A DNA stretch of 64,000 nucleotides from Candidatus Brevefilum sp. (lineage in GTDB: Bacteria > Chloroflexota > Anaerolineae > Anaerolineales > Anaerolineaceae): contig JAHYJN010000004.1 in the NCBI GenBank assembly GCA_019428905.1, positions 1 through 64,000 on the forward strand. The letters run 5' to 3'. The notes below the pieces were generated by a model. The model searched no databases. It had not been told where the DNA came from and saw only the letters and a list, made by a program, of their open reading frames with translations. A program made the translations under genes and the position numbers. The number at the start of each line of letters is the position of its first letter. The first letter of the stretch is position 1. Shown piece by piece: positions 42,969-52,289 of this stretch.

Positions 42969-44422
42969 CCCTTAATCACCACCAATGGGCGCAATAACGC
43001 GACTTTTTTAGCAATTCCTGCACCGACAACGCTCTCAACCACACGATTTACATCTTTGTAGGCTTGGGGGGCTTCCTCTGCCAATCCCGGCAACGACCCG
43101 GCACGGATTTCAATTCCCTGATCCTCAAGCTGCTGGAGTAGATCTTGGCCCCAAACCTGGCGCTTTGCCTGTGCGCGGCTCATCACGCGCCCTGCACCAT
43201 GACACGAGGAACCGAATGAACGCACCATGCTGGTTTGGGTACCGACGAGCACCCATGAACCAGTTCCCATTGACCCGGGCACCAGGACCGGTTGACCAAT
43301 TCCCGAATATTCCGATGGCAGACCATCAGCACCAGGCCCAAAAGCCCGTGTAGCGCCTTTTCGATGGACACACACACTGGTTTTCTTTCCCTGGATCAGG
43401 TGATCCTCAAATTTACCAATATTGTGGGCAATATCATAGACCTGCTGCAAATGCCAGGTATCAACTTTTCCTGCCAATGCCCTTTCAAAAGCATGACGTA
43501 CTTTGTCTGCGAGTAATTGCCGGTTCAGAAACGCATAATTCGCGCCACAGCGCATGGCGGCCAGATAATCCTGACCCTCTTCAGAGGGAATCGGTGCACA
43601 GACCAGCTGTTTATCGGGCAAATTGATGCCATATTTTCCAACCGCACTCTGCAAGCGCCGCACATAATCCGTACATATTTGGTGACCAAAACCACGGGAC
43701 CCGGTATGAATTTGTACAGCAAGCTCACCCTTGAAGAGCCCCATCACCCGAGCAGCGGCTTCGTCAAAAATTTCTGTGATCAGATCGACCTCAATAAAAT
43801 GATTGCCACCCCCTAAGGTGCCCAATTGTGACCGACCGCGTTCCATCGCCCTCTGGCTCACCTTATCGGGATCAGCCCCTGGCAAACACCCCTGGTCTTC
43901 TGTTCGATCGATATCTTCAGCTGTAGCAAATCCTTTGGACTTCGCCCAACGCGACCCGCGGATACAAGCGTCGGCTAACTCTGCTTTTGATAAATTCATC
44001 TCGCTCGCAACCCCGACACCACTTGGGCAATCCTGGTTGATCGCAGATGCCAGTTCCGGCAGCCACGGCTGCGCTTCTTCATAAGTAATCTGAGAAGCCA
44101 TCAACCGTACGCCGCAATTGATGTCATAACCGATACCCCCCGGTGAGATGACACCTTGTTCTAGATCAGTTGCAGCGACACCACCAATAGGAAATCCGTA
44201 ACCTTGGTGCATATCAGGCATCACCATCACCGCCTCTAGCAAACCGGGAAGTGTGCTGACGTTGACGGCTTGCTCAATCGATTTGTCTTTGAGTGCATCT
44301 TCTAAAAGGGACTCAGAAGCAAACACCCGCACCGGGACACGCATGTCTGAACGAAAATCAGGTGGAATTTCCCATTCAAAGTCACTTATTTTTCGAAATG
44401 TTCTTAAACTAATCTGAGTCAT
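42965..44422 (-). CDS. rtcB: RNA-splicing/repair ligase RtcB
   Basis: Joins RNA 2',3'-cyclic phosphate or 3'-phosphate ends to 5'-OH ends using GTP and Mn2+, forming a His-GMP intermediate. It has 485 residues, normal for the family. Visible are [13 protein letters not shown] near 94-106 (metal Cys), [10 protein letters not shown] near 205, [10 protein letters not shown] near 240 and the guanylated His in [17 protein letters not shown] near 405. The upstream archease gene, 11 bp away, encodes its activator. The two form an RNA-repair operon. Confidence 0.95.
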   Translation of the reverse strand: MTQISLRTFRKISDFEWEIPPDFRSDMRVPVRVFASESLLEDALKDKSIEQAVNVSTLPGLLEAVMVMPDMHQGYGFPIGGVAATDLEQGVISPGGIGYDINCGVRLMASQITYEEAQPWLPELASAINQDCPSGVGVASEMNLSKAELADACIRGSRWAKSKGFATAEDIDRTEDQGCLPGADPDKVSQRAMERGRSQLGTLGGGNHFIEVDLITEIFDEAAARVMGLFKGELAVQIHTGSRGFGHQICTDYVRRLQSAVGKYGINLPDKQLVCAPIPSEEGQDYLAAMRCGANYAFLNRQLLADKVRHAFERALAGKVDTWHLQQVYDIAHNIGKFEDHLIQGKKTSVCVHRKGATRAFGPGADGLPSEYSGIGQPVLVPGSMGTGSWVLVGTQTSMVRSFGSSCHGAGRVMSRAQAKRQVWGQDLLQQLEDQGIEIRAGSLPGLAEEAPQAYKDVNRVVESVVGAGIAKKVALLRPLVVIKG

Positions 44423-44433
44423 GATGTTTCTTT

Positions 44434-44838
44434 CTATACATCGAATGTGATCGTGACTTCAAAACCGCAATCTGTTTGAGCGACATCCAGGTAGTGAAAT
44501 GTGACCGCTTTGACATGTCGATCTTGAGATAATATCTTTCGACCGGTCATTTGAACAGTTAAACCATCATCATGTTCATCAAACAAAAATGAATCAAACA
44601 ACTGCTCCTTTTCCTCAGCTAAGAACAACAACTCACTCAGGAAATCAACCAGGAGTGTTTCTACTGAGTCCTGCTGAAGTGCAAAAAAAACCTCAACAGG
44701 TGTATCATGCAGAACAACACCCAACAGATCATTAAGACCATAAGCAGCTTGCCTCAACAACGTGTAAAAATCCTCACCCCAAACCCGCAACGCAATATCT
44801 GCTGTGTGGTCAACCTCTTGATAACCGTGTGAAGCCAT
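44434..44838 (-). CDS. Archease, RtcB activator
   Basis: A 134-residue archease-family protein. Archease speeds RtcB guanylylation and widens its NTP use. Seen are the N-terminal [12 protein letters not shown] motif (~10-21, with a metal-binding Asp) and the C-terminal [18 protein letters not shown] segment. It is cotranscribed with rtcB. The ATG at 44838 has no Shine-Dalgarno, and the nearest -10 box predicts a leader of only a few bases, so the message may be almost leaderless. Confidence 0.9.
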   Translation of the reverse strand: MASHGYQEVDHTADIALRVWGEDFYTLLRQAAYGLNDLLGVVLHDTPVEVFFALQQDSVETLLVDFLSELLFLAEEKEQLFDSFLFDEHDDGLTVQMTGRKILSQDRHVKAVTFHYLDVAQTDCGFEVTITFDV

Positions 44839-44843
44839 ACTTG

Positions 44844-44857
44844 AGTATAATTATACT
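44844..44857. promoter_or_regulatory. Palindromic bidirectional -10 element
   Basis: AGTATAATTATACT is a perfect 14-bp palindrome in the 31-bp gap between the divergent archease and fhaA-like genes. It provides TATAAT on both strands (44846-44851 on plus; complement of 44850-44855 on minus). Clear -35 boxes were not found on either side. Confidence 0.5.
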
Positions 44858-44869
44858 GGATTGGAAATC

Positions 44870-45661
44870 ATGAACAATAGATTTGACCGCATCGAAGCAC
44901 ATCTGCGTGCCATCTTTGAAAAAAACCTGCCAAAGATCTTCACAGGTCGTCAACCACAGGTCACCCTGGTCGATGAGCTGATTCAGGTGATGAGAGCTAA
45001 TGAACGTGAAGATCCGGCTGGACGAATCCTGGCGCCTGATTTATTCAAATTAACCGTTTACCCGGGTGACATAATCGAGTGGCAAATGCACCAGGACATC
45101 CTTGATGAAATTTCCAACACCCTGCACAGAATTGGTATGCAGGAAGGTTTATCCTTCACTAAAACCCCAAAGATCGAACTGCACTCAAATCAAAAACTTG
45201 ACCCAAGCATCTTTGAAATCTCAGCCTTCTACTCACCGTTAGATCCTGACCTGCCGGATACAGCGATCATGCCTCAGCAGGAAGGTGACGGGCTCGAGGC
45301 CGAGGTGCCAGAAAACGCAATGTTGATTATCGCCGGTAAAACCATCTTTCCCTTAGAGAAAGCTGTAATTGACATCGGTCGTCACTCTACCAACCACTTG
45401 GTGCTCGATGATCCCCAAGTCTCACGGCACCACGCTCAACTACGGGCAATTAAAAATCATTATGTCATCTTTGATGTTGGTTCGACAGGTGGGTTATTTC
45501 TCAATGGGAGACGGATCTCCCAGGCAACTTTACATGCAGGTGATGTGATCCGCATGGGGTCGGTTAATTTGATATTTAACCAGGAACCCACTAGTACCCA
45601 CGAAACATCTGTCATACCTATTGAGAATGACGACAATATCAGGGGAGAAGGTCAACGATGA
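44870..45661 (+). CDS. FhaA-like protein (DUF3662 + FHA)
   Basis: A 263-residue cytoplasmic protein. Residues ~1-110 match the FhaA N-terminal domain (DUF3662; NRFDRIEAHLRAIFEKNLP at the start). A linker follows, then an FHA domain at ~170-250 with DIGRHSTNHLVLDDPQVSRH and GGLFLNGRRI, the phosphothreonine-binding loops. In actinobacteria FhaA regulates late cell-wall synthesis under Ser/Thr kinases, but no such kinase is in this window. The ATG at 44870 is preferred to the TTG at 44861. The stop overlaps the next gene by 4 bp. Confidence 0.85.
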   Translation: MNNRFDRIEAHLRAIFEKNLPKIFTGRQPQVTLVDELIQVMRANEREDPAGRILAPDLFKLTVYPGDIIEWQMHQDILDEISNTLHRIGMQEGLSFTKTPKIELHSNQKLDPSIFEISAFYSPLDPDLPDTAIMPQQEGDGLEAEVPENAMLIIAGKTIFPLEKAVIDIGRHSTNHLVLDDPQVSRHHAQLRAIKNHYVIFDVGSTGGLFLNGRRISQATLHAGDVIRMGSVNLIFNQEPTSTHETSVIPIENDDNIRGEGQR

Positions 45662-46083
45662 ACGCCATCCTGGCTTTGATTTTACGCGGACTTTTGTTGG
45701 TATTAACTTATGTTTTTGTTGGCTGGATTGGTTACACCATCTTGAAAGACCTGCGATCACTGTTTGCCAGACAATCCGAACCTGTTGCGTCCACGATATT
45801 CCTGCGTTCCAGCATAAATCAGGACCCCATCGAAATGGATTTTTCGAAGCCCGAAATTATTCTTGGGCGAGACCCAGACTGTGAATTTACCATCCCTGAT
45901 GAAACCATATCCCTCAGGCATTGCAAGTTATCCTACCATCATAAACAATGGTGGGCGAATGACCTCAACTCAACAAATGGCACTTTTCTTAATCAAGACC
46001 TGATCGAATCTGCGGTTATCCTCACCAATGGTGACGTTTTACGATTAGGCAATGTTTCGATAATTGTCCAAATTAACCAGTAA
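45658..46083 (+). CDS. FhaB-like membrane-anchored FHA protein
   Basis: A 141-residue protein with one N-terminal transmembrane helix (~5-28) and a C-terminal FHA domain (~62-140): IILGRDPDCEFTIPD, SLRHCKLSYH and DLNSTNGTFLN. This is the FhaB/FipA arrangement. The FHA domain lies in the cytoplasm and would bind a phosphothreonine on a partner. It overlaps the fhaA-like gene by 4 bp and precedes mtnP by 14 bp. Together with the RodA-PBP gene it recalls the actinobacterial fhaA-fhaB-rodA-pbpA cluster. Confidence 0.85.
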   Translation: MNAILALILRGLLLVLTYVFVGWIGYTILKDLRSLFARQSEPVASTIFLRSSINQDPIEMDFSKPEIILGRDPDCEFTIPDETISLRHCKLSYHHKQWWANDLNSTNGTFLNQDLIESAVILTNGDVLRLGNVSIIVQINQ

Positions 46084-46097
46084 AAAGGGAGCAAAAC

Positions 46098-46964
46098 ATG
46101 AATGATACACCCGTATTAGCGGTGATCGGCGGCTCAGGTCTGTATAATTTCGCAGACCTCAAAGATATTACAACCCTCGAAGTGGATACCCCCTTTGGGA
46201 AACCCAGCTCACCGATCACGATCGGCAAATTAGAGGGTAAACCCGTCGCTTTCCTAGCCAGGCATGGAATCGGGCATGTCTTTCCGCCCAGCGAAGTCCC
46301 TTATCGTGCCAATATCTATGCACTCAAATCCCTGGGTGTATCACGCATCGTAAGCGTCAGCGCTTGCGGTTCATTGCGTGAATCCTATGCCCCAGGACAT
46401 ATCGTCATTCCCAACCAAATTTTTGATTTCACACACAAAAGAGATCGTAGTTTTTTTGATACAGGTCTGGTTGCCCATGTCAGTGTTGCAGAGCCCTTTT
46501 GTGCTGGGCTTTCAGATATCCTTGAGGAAGCCCTTCAACAAATAGGTGCCACTTTTCACAGGGATGCAACCTACATTACGATTGAAGGTCCTCGTTTTTC
46601 CACAAAAGGTGAGTCCAACCTTTACCGGCAATGGGGCATGGATATCATTGGGATGACGGCATCCCCTGAGGTGTTCTTAGCCCGTGAAGCTGAAATGTGT
46701 TACACCACCATGGCACACGTCACCGATTATGATGTCTGGCATACCAGTGAAGCACCTGTGACCGTTGAGATGGTCATCCAAACACTGATCAAGAACGTCA
46801 CCATCGCCCAGGCAGCCATTCAAAACATGGTTAAAGCGATAGATCCTGATGCCCATTGCGGCTGTGAAGATGGCCTGAAAAATGCCCTCATCACCCATCC
46901 CGACTTTGTTGAGCCGGGAAAGCTTGACGAATTGTCGCTTCTCGTGAAAAAGTATTTGGGATAG
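46098..46964 (+). CDS. mtnP: S-methyl-5'-thioadenosine phosphorylase
   Basis: Cleaves methylthioadenosine with phosphate to adenine and methylthioribose-1-phosphate in the methionine salvage pathway. It has 288 residues, usual for the family. Visible are VIGGSGLYNF at ~6-15, FLARHGIGHVFPPSEVPYRA at ~53-72 and TYITIEGPRFSTKGES near 160-175. A related 6-oxopurine phosphorylase is possible, because this family includes both. AAAGGGAG precedes the ATG. It is placed between the FHA genes and the RodA-PBP fusion with 2 bp to the latter. Confidence 0.9.
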   Translation: MNDTPVLAVIGGSGLYNFADLKDITTLEVDTPFGKPSSPITIGKLEGKPVAFLARHGIGHVFPPSEVPYRANIYALKSLGVSRIVSVSACGSLRESYAPGHIVIPNQIFDFTHKRDRSFFDTGLVAHVSVAEPFCAGLSDILEEALQQIGATFHRDATYITIEGPRFSTKGESNLYRQWGMDIIGMTASPEVFLAREAEMCYTTMAHVTDYDVWHTSEAPVTVEMVIQTLIKNVTIAQAAIQNMVKAIDPDAHCGCEDGLKNALITHPDFVEPGKLDELSLLVKKYLG

Positions 46965-46966
46965 TC

Positions 46967-49612
46967 GTGCGCAGATTGTTCCCCATCCGGGATCAGAACT
47001 CAAGAATTGACCAAACCCAAAGCAGGTTAATGTTGCTTGCGGGTTTGGTAGTCTTCAGCTATGGACTGATCCTGACCCTCGCGCCAGCTGTTCGTTATCA
47101 TGCCGGAAGCGAGCGCTACCAATTCCAACATTGGATCGGTGTCGTCGTTTGGGGATTGTCCTTCTCGTTGCTTCACTTTCAAACCACGCGTAGATTACCA
47201 GATAGGGATCCTTACCTGTTGCCTGTTGTTGCCCTGCTAACCGGGATCGGTTTGATGACAATTTGGCGGCTCTTTCCAAACCTCGGCATGCGACAGACAA
47301 CCTGGATCGCAGTATCCACCATCCTGACATTCTTGGGCCTTCAGTACCCTGCCTACCTACAATACCTGCGGCGGTATAAATACATCTGGCTAGTACTCGG
47401 GTTAATTCTGACCGGTCTGACCATTTTTTTAGGCACAAACCCGCTAGGCGCAGGTTCTACCCGTTGGTTGCGCTTGTTTGGCATCCATTTCCAACCTTCT
47501 GAACCATTAAAATTGCTCTTGATAGCCTACCTGGCTGGCTTTTTTACTGACCGCTTATCAGCCTACAACAAGAAGTTTGAGGCTTTGCTTCCCACGGTGA
47601 TCATCATCGGCATTGCATTGCTGCTTCTGGTATTTCAACGCGATATGGGCACTGCCTCCATCTTTCTTTTGATCTATTTGGCGATGTTATTTACCTCCCA
47701 GGGGGATAAAAAAGTATTATGGATCACACCGATACTTCTTATCCCGGTTGCAATAGCTGGTTATTTTTTCATCGACGTCGTCCGTCTAAGGATCGACACC
47801 TGGCTGAGTCCCTTTGGCGATCCAACAGGGGCCTCATATCAGATCATCCAATCGATGGTTGCAATTGCCGAAGGGGGGTTGATCGGTGCCGGCCCTGGTT
47901 TAGGTAGCCCTGGTTTGATCCCGGTATCCGTATCCGATTTTATTTTTGCTGCAATTGCTGAGGAGTTGGGCTTTTTAGGAGCATCTGCAATCATCCTTTT
48001 GGTCATGATTTTTCTTTACCGGGGCATTAAACTTGCCATCATCACGGACCATTCTTTCCATCGTTACCTGACTTTAGGCCTTATCTTTTATTTCGGGATT
48101 CAAAGCATCTTAATCATCGGCGGTAATATCGGCATGCTGCCTTTAACAGGCGTCACCCTGCCGTTTCTGTCTTACGGTGGATCATCGCTCCTGGTTTCCT
48201 TCTTAGGGGCATTGATCTTGCTTACCGTCAGCAATCAAACCAGTTCGGACTATCCCACCAGGAGAATCCATCAACCCCGTTATGCCATGATCGGATTTCT
48301 ACTGATCAGCGTATTGACAGTTCAGATCTTGGCTACCAGTCTGCATGCCTTTTGGTTCAATTCTCCATTGGCCGAAAGACCTGAAAATCCGCGGTGGATC
48401 ATTGACGACCGTTTCAGTAAACGTGGGGACATTCTTGACCGGAACAACCAAGTCATCATCACCAATTTGGGCGATGTAGGTAATTTACAGCGGACAAGCA
48501 ATCATGTCCCCCTCTACCCAGTGATCGGCTATGCGAATCCGGTTTTCGGTCAAACAGGGATTGAAGCTGCAATGTTTACGTATCTACGCGGCAAAACGGG
48601 TTACCCATTTTCGACACTTTTCTGGCACGATCTTCTTTATAACCAACCCCCACAAGGTTTAGATGTGCGGTTGACAATCGACCTGGAGTTGCAAATGTCA
48701 GCCGATGAGTTACTGTCTGGCCAGGCTGGGACGGTCATTTTGATGAATGCCAATTCAGGCGAGATCATCACCATGGCTTCATCCCCATATTTTGATGCTG
48801 GTCTTCTTCAGATAGAATGGGAGAACCTGGTTGCTGATCCTAATGCGCCGCTGATTAACCGGGCGACCCAAGGCTTATATCCCCCTGGGGCAACCCTGTT
48901 CCCCTTTATCATCTCCGCTCAGCCTAACCTTTTACAAATCCCTGAGCCTGAATCCCGCTTACAGTCTGTCATTTCCGATCTGGGTTGCGCCCTGACGCTG
49001 GAAGAAGATCCCTTCAGCTGGCAAAAGCTGGTCACAAACGGGTGTTTGAATGCCCAGGCTGTGCTTGCAGAAGAATTCGGTGCCAATGCATTGTTTGATT
49101 TATATCAGGCTTTGGGCTTATTCACAGCACCTCGAATGCATCTCATGGTTGCAGAACCAGCTGTCCCGGATTTAGCCAACACCGATGTTTTATATCGCGG
49201 TGATGATCATTTCCTGGTCAGCCCATTACAAATGGCAATGGCAGCCAGCGCAATCACCAACCAGGGTTTGGTTCCTGGCCCACGGATTGTCAATGCCGTC
49301 CAAAATCCAAGCGGAGGATGGATTACGCTGCCAAAATTGCAGGGAAATGCCTATGTGATCCCGGTGAATACCGCCAACCAGGTTAATACATTGCTCAGGG
49401 TAGAAAGCTCGCCGTATTGGCAGGTGATCTCTGTCATCACAGATGAAAATGACCAGCCAATCACCTGGTTTATTGCTGGAACCACAATCGATTGGCAGGG
49501 ACAACCGATCACTGCTGTTGTCGTGTTAGAATCTCACGCACCTCAAATCGCGGAAAATATTGGCCAGAGTTTAATTGAACAAGCCATCCGCTTTGCTGAC
49601 CAAAATCCTTAA
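46967..49612 (+). CDS. RodA/FtsW glycosyltransferase fused to a degenerate penicillin-binding domain
   Basis: An 881-residue fusion. The first ~450 residues form a RodA/FtsW-type SEDS polymerase with about ten to twelve helices; the likely catalytic Asp is D324 in VSVSDFIFAAIAEELG. Residues ~480-880 follow the PBP transpeptidase layout (GDILDRNNQVI, then GYANPVFGQTGIEAA). All catalytic motifs are altered: SxxK reads ATLF (A642, F645), SxN reads CLN (693-695) and KTG reads IAG (836-838). The transpeptidase is therefore probably inactive against peptides. The start is GTG at 46967, 2 bp after mtnP. Confidence 0.85.
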   Translation: MRRLFPIRDQNSRIDQTQSRLMLLAGLVVFSYGLILTLAPAVRYHAGSERYQFQHWIGVVVWGLSFSLLHFQTTRRLPDRDPYLLPVVALLTGIGLMTIWRLFPNLGMRQTTWIAVSTILTFLGLQYPAYLQYLRRYKYIWLVLGLILTGLTIFLGTNPLGAGSTRWLRLFGIHFQPSEPLKLLLIAYLAGFFTDRLSAYNKKFEALLPTVIIIGIALLLLVFQRDMGTASIFLLIYLAMLFTSQGDKKVLWITPILLIPVAIAGYFFIDVVRLRIDTWLSPFGDPTGASYQIIQSMVAIAEGGLIGAGPGLGSPGLIPVSVSDFIFAAIAEELGFLGASAIILLVMIFLYRGIKLAIITDHSFHRYLTLGLIFYFGIQSILIIGGNIGMLPLTGVTLPFLSYGGSSLLVSFLGALILLTVSNQTSSDYPTRRIHQPRYAMIGFLLISVLTVQILATSLHAFWFNSPLAERPENPRWIIDDRFSKRGDILDRNNQVIITNLGDVGNLQRTSNHVPLYPVIGYANPVFGQTGIEAAMFTYLRGKTGYPFSTLFWHDLLYNQPPQGLDVRLTIDLELQMSADELLSGQAGTVILMNANSGEIITMASSPYFDAGLLQIEWENLVADPNAPLINRATQGLYPPGATLFPFIISAQPNLLQIPEPESRLQSVISDLGCALTLEEDPFSWQKLVTNGCLNAQAVLAEEFGANALFDLYQALGLFTAPRMHLMVAEPAVPDLANTDVLYRGDDHFLVSPLQMAMAASAITNQGLVPGPRIVNAVQNPSGGWITLPKLQGNAYVIPVNTANQVNTLLRVESSPYWQVISVITDENDQPITWFIAGTTIDWQGQPITAVVVLESHAPQIAENIGQSLIEQAIRFADQNP

Positions 49613-49646
49613 CACCTCATAGCCAGCCCTAAATCAATCAATCCGC

Positions 49647-50861
49647 CTAATCGATCAATCGAATGAAATGCCGTTTGCCTACTTGCAGGATTGCTCCGGC
49701 AGATAAAAGCTGGTATGGATCAGTTGCGGGTTCACTATCAATTTTCACGCCATTCTGTTGAATCAGCCGGCGCGCCTGGCTTTTGCTCTCCACCAAACCG
49801 CTATCCACCAAAATATCTAGCAAAACAGGTTCACCCAGCGGCTTAAAATCTGGCATTTCTTCAGGGATATCTCCTTTTTGAAACAGGTTGATGAAATGCT
49901 GCTGAGCAATTTCTGCTTGCTCTTGATCAAAGAACGCTGCAGTGATCTCTTTGGCAAGTTCCATCTTTGCATCTCGGGGATGAATTTCGTCATTGTTTAC
50001 AGCAGCCAGAAAAGCTTCAATCTTATCCACAGTCCAGCGCGTCACCAGCCGTGCATAGCTGGGCATGGCTTTATCCGGAACGCTCATCACCTTTCCAAAC
50101 ATATCCTCGGGCGTGGTGTTAAGGGGGATGTGATTGCCCAATGATTTGCTCATTTTCAACTCGCCATCCGTTCCTGGCAGGATGGGTAGAATGATGCCAA
50201 TATTGGGTTTCTTTTGGTAGTAGGTCATGATCTTGCGAGCAGCAGTCATAATGTTAAACATTTGATCTGAACCGCCGACCTGCACATCCGCATCCAAAGC
50301 ATACGCGTCATACCCTTGCATGATGGCATAAAACAATTCGTGAAAATAAATTGCCTCTTCGCTTTCCCACCGTTTTCGAAAGTTTTCGCGTGTTAAAAAT
50401 TGTTGCAGGGTGAAGTTTGATGCAAGATAGATCAAATCTCGAAAGGTTAAGCTTGAAAGCCATTCGGCGTTATAGCGAACTTCGGTCTTCTCACGATCAA
50501 GCAGACGAAAAGCTTGCTCAGCATATGTCTCTGCATTAAGTTTGGCTTCTTCTGTCGATAGCTGTGCGCGCAGTTTATCCTTATCGGATGGATCACCGAT
50601 CAATGCTGTATACGTGCCAATCACAAAGATCACATGGTGGCCCAACTCCTGAAACTGGCGCAGCTTGCGCATGGTAACCGTGTGACCAATATGCAAATCT
50701 GATGTACGCGGGTCATAACCACAATACACCCGCAAGGGCTTGCCCGTCCGATCAGCCTCAATTAGTCGCTCTCGCAATTCCTTTTTCATCGCTTCGAACA
50801 TCGGCGGATCGCCATAATCGACACCGCGCATCAGATAAGTCACTTGTTGGTTGATATTCAT
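49647..50861 (-). CDS. tyrS: Tyrosyl-tRNA synthetase
   Basis: Class I aminoacyl-tRNA synthetase that charges tRNA-Tyr. It has 404 residues. The HIGH-type motif is in DLHIGHTVTMRKL near residues 53-65 and the KMSKS motif in LKMSKSLGNHI near 235-245. A C-terminal S4 RNA-binding domain (DSGLVESKSQARRLIQQNG) ends the chain. AAGGAGG lies 5 bp before the ATG at 50861; longer frames from 50930 are unneeded. A terminator-like hairpin lies upstream. No T-box motif was seen. Confidence 0.95.
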   Translation of the reverse strand: MNINQQVTYLMRGVDYGDPPMFEAMKKELRERLIEADRTGKPLRVYCGYDPRTSDLHIGHTVTMRKLRQFQELGHHVIFVIGTYTALIGDPSDKDKLRAQLSTEEAKLNAETYAEQAFRLLDREKTEVRYNAEWLSSLTFRDLIYLASNFTLQQFLTRENFRKRWESEEAIYFHELFYAIMQGYDAYALDADVQVGGSDQMFNIMTAARKIMTYYQKKPNIGIILPILPGTDGELKMSKSLGNHIPLNTTPEDMFGKVMSVPDKAMPSYARLVTRWTVDKIEAFLAAVNNDEIHPRDAKMELAKEITAAFFDQEQAEIAQQHFINLFQKGDIPEEMPDFKPLGEPVLLDILVDSGLVESKSQARRLIQQNGVKIDSEPATDPYQLLSAGAILQVGKRHFIRLID

Positions 50862-50914
50862 TTTCGCCTCCTTAATTAAAAAATCCTTCATCGAGATAAT
50901 GACACAAATTAAAA

Positions 50915-50936
50915 CGCGCCCGTCAACCAAGGCGCG
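50915..50936 (-). terminator. Terminator or attenuator upstream of tyrS
   Basis: On the minus strand CGCGCC and GGCGCG (50936-50931 and 50920-50915) form a 6-bp GC stem with a 10-nt loop, followed by TTTTAATTT. It ends 54 bp before the tyrS start. It could terminate the LiaF-like transcript or attenuate tyrS. Confidence 0.55.
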
Positions 50937-51033
50937 CTAACGAGCCAGGACGGGTTTGGTTTAAACCATGGAATCATACAAATAGGTCTTCATAATGACC
51001 AAATTATAACGAAAATATCAATATATGGGCACA

Positions 51034-51570
51034 TTAAAAAGCATGCCGGACTTTTATCTCAGACACAAAGGCAACCGTATGCAGATCAACCCGCTTTTCA
51101 GCGGAGAGATAATTGGCTGTTTGATCCTCTACCGGGCTGAGAAACCGCTCCTGTTTGCGCTGCAACCCACTATATTCGCTCACAAATGCGGATGAACTCA
51201 CTCGTAACCCAACATCATCAGGGAGAATCACCTTCACATCTGTGACAAATCCAAAGACCTTAATCACTGCATCGCCTTTAGGGAAAACCGCTTCTGAAAA
51301 ATCCAGCCGGCTCGAGCCAACAAACCACCAGATTTCATGCTGTGTCACCTCCCAGGTGCCGGTTTTTCGAATATCGCCCAGGATTGGAATTTGAACGATC
51401 ACATCCGGTCCAGCAAACCTAGGACGCAAAATGAGTAACAGTCCAAGCCCAATTAATACCAACGGCCCAACAAACCGTCCGATGTTTAAATTAGGGAAAA
51501 CCTGGTTCATCAAAGCAATGATACCAAGGACGATCAAAATTATGCCAATAGTCAATTGCCAACGTTTCAT
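51034..51570 (-). CDS. LiaF-like membrane protein
   Basis: A 178-residue protein. Two N-terminal transmembrane helices (~7-25 and ~35-50) of the LiaI/LiaF type are followed by a beta-rich C-terminal domain of repeated strand pairs (SRLDFSEAVFPKGDAVIKVFGF, in parts SRLDFSEA and AVIKVFGF, then VKVILPDDVGLRVSSSAF). LiaF-type proteins modulate envelope-stress two-component systems, but no LiaSR pair is nearby. AAAGGAAGG precedes the ATG. Confidence 0.75.
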   Translation of the reverse strand: MKRWQLTIGIILIVLGIIALMNQVFPNLNIGRFVGPLVLIGLGLLLILRPRFAGPDVIVQIPILGDIRKTGTWEVTQHEIWWFVGSSRLDFSEAVFPKGDAVIKVFGFVTDVKVILPDDVGLRVSSSAFVSEYSGLQRKQERFLSPVEDQTANYLSAEKRVDLHTVAFVSEIKVRHAF

Positions 51571-51752
51571 AAGCCACCTTCCTTTCTAATTATTTTATCC
51601 GAAATTTTAACTTTTTTGCACAATCCACACTGAATTTTTGTAATTAAATAATTTAAAACAAACAAAATTGGTGGGGCGTCCATTCATCTAGCTTCTTTTT
51701 GTGTTATCCCTTAACATCAGCATCAAAACGGTTATAATCTTAATGGTGCACC

Positions 51753-52256
51753 ATGAACGAACCCGTGCTTGTCCTAAACACCAACTTCCAACCGATCAAC
51801 ATCACCTCAACCTATCGCGCCATTAACCTGGTCCTGGCGGAAAAAGCGACTTTGATCTTAAACGGTAGGGGCGTCATTCGCTCTGTCTCCCAAACCTATC
51901 CACTCCCGTCGGTAATCCGACTCAATAGGATGATCAAACGCCCCAGACCCATTGTCAAATTAACCCGGAAAGAAATATTTCGCAGAGACCATTTCACCTG
52001 CCAGTATTGCGGAAAACAAACCAGCGAACTCACCATCGACCATGTTGTCCCACGGCGCTTAGGAGGAGAAACACGTTGGGACAATGTCGTCTCTGCTTGC
52101 CCACGCTGTAACCACCTAAAGGGCGGTATGACCCCCGAACAGTCCGGCATGTATCCTTTAAAAAAGCCAAAACATCCACCAAATTCAGCTATCTACCTGT
52201 TTGGAAAACACCTCCACCAAAACGAGGACTGGGAAGATTTCTTGCTAGGTTGGTAA
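51753..52256 (+). CDS. HNH endonuclease-family protein
   Basis: A 167-residue HNH protein of the widespread short family. It begins MNEPVLVLNTNFQPIN and has CQYCGKQTSELTIDHVVPRR near 86-105 followed by CPRCNHLKGG near 122-131. This gives two CxxC zinc pairs plus the HNH His residues in DHVV and NH. The biological role of this family is not clear. A TATAAT at 51733-51738 predicts a leader of only a few bases. It is convergent with the MBL gene. Confidence 0.82.
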   Translation: MNEPVLVLNTNFQPINITSTYRAINLVLAEKATLILNGRGVIRSVSQTYPLPSVIRLNRMIKRPRPIVKLTRKEIFRRDHFTCQYCGKQTSELTIDHVVPRRLGGETRWDNVVSACPRCNHLKGGMTPEQSGMYPLKKPKHPPNSAIYLFGKHLHQNEDWEDFLLGW

Positions 52257-52289
52257 CTTTTCTGGGGGGGCGTTATAACTGTCTTTCTT

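Noticed and set aside
50862-51033. T-box riboswitch before tyrS
   Set aside because: The conserved T-box bulge and AGGGTGG core were not found; only a terminator-like hairpin is seen.
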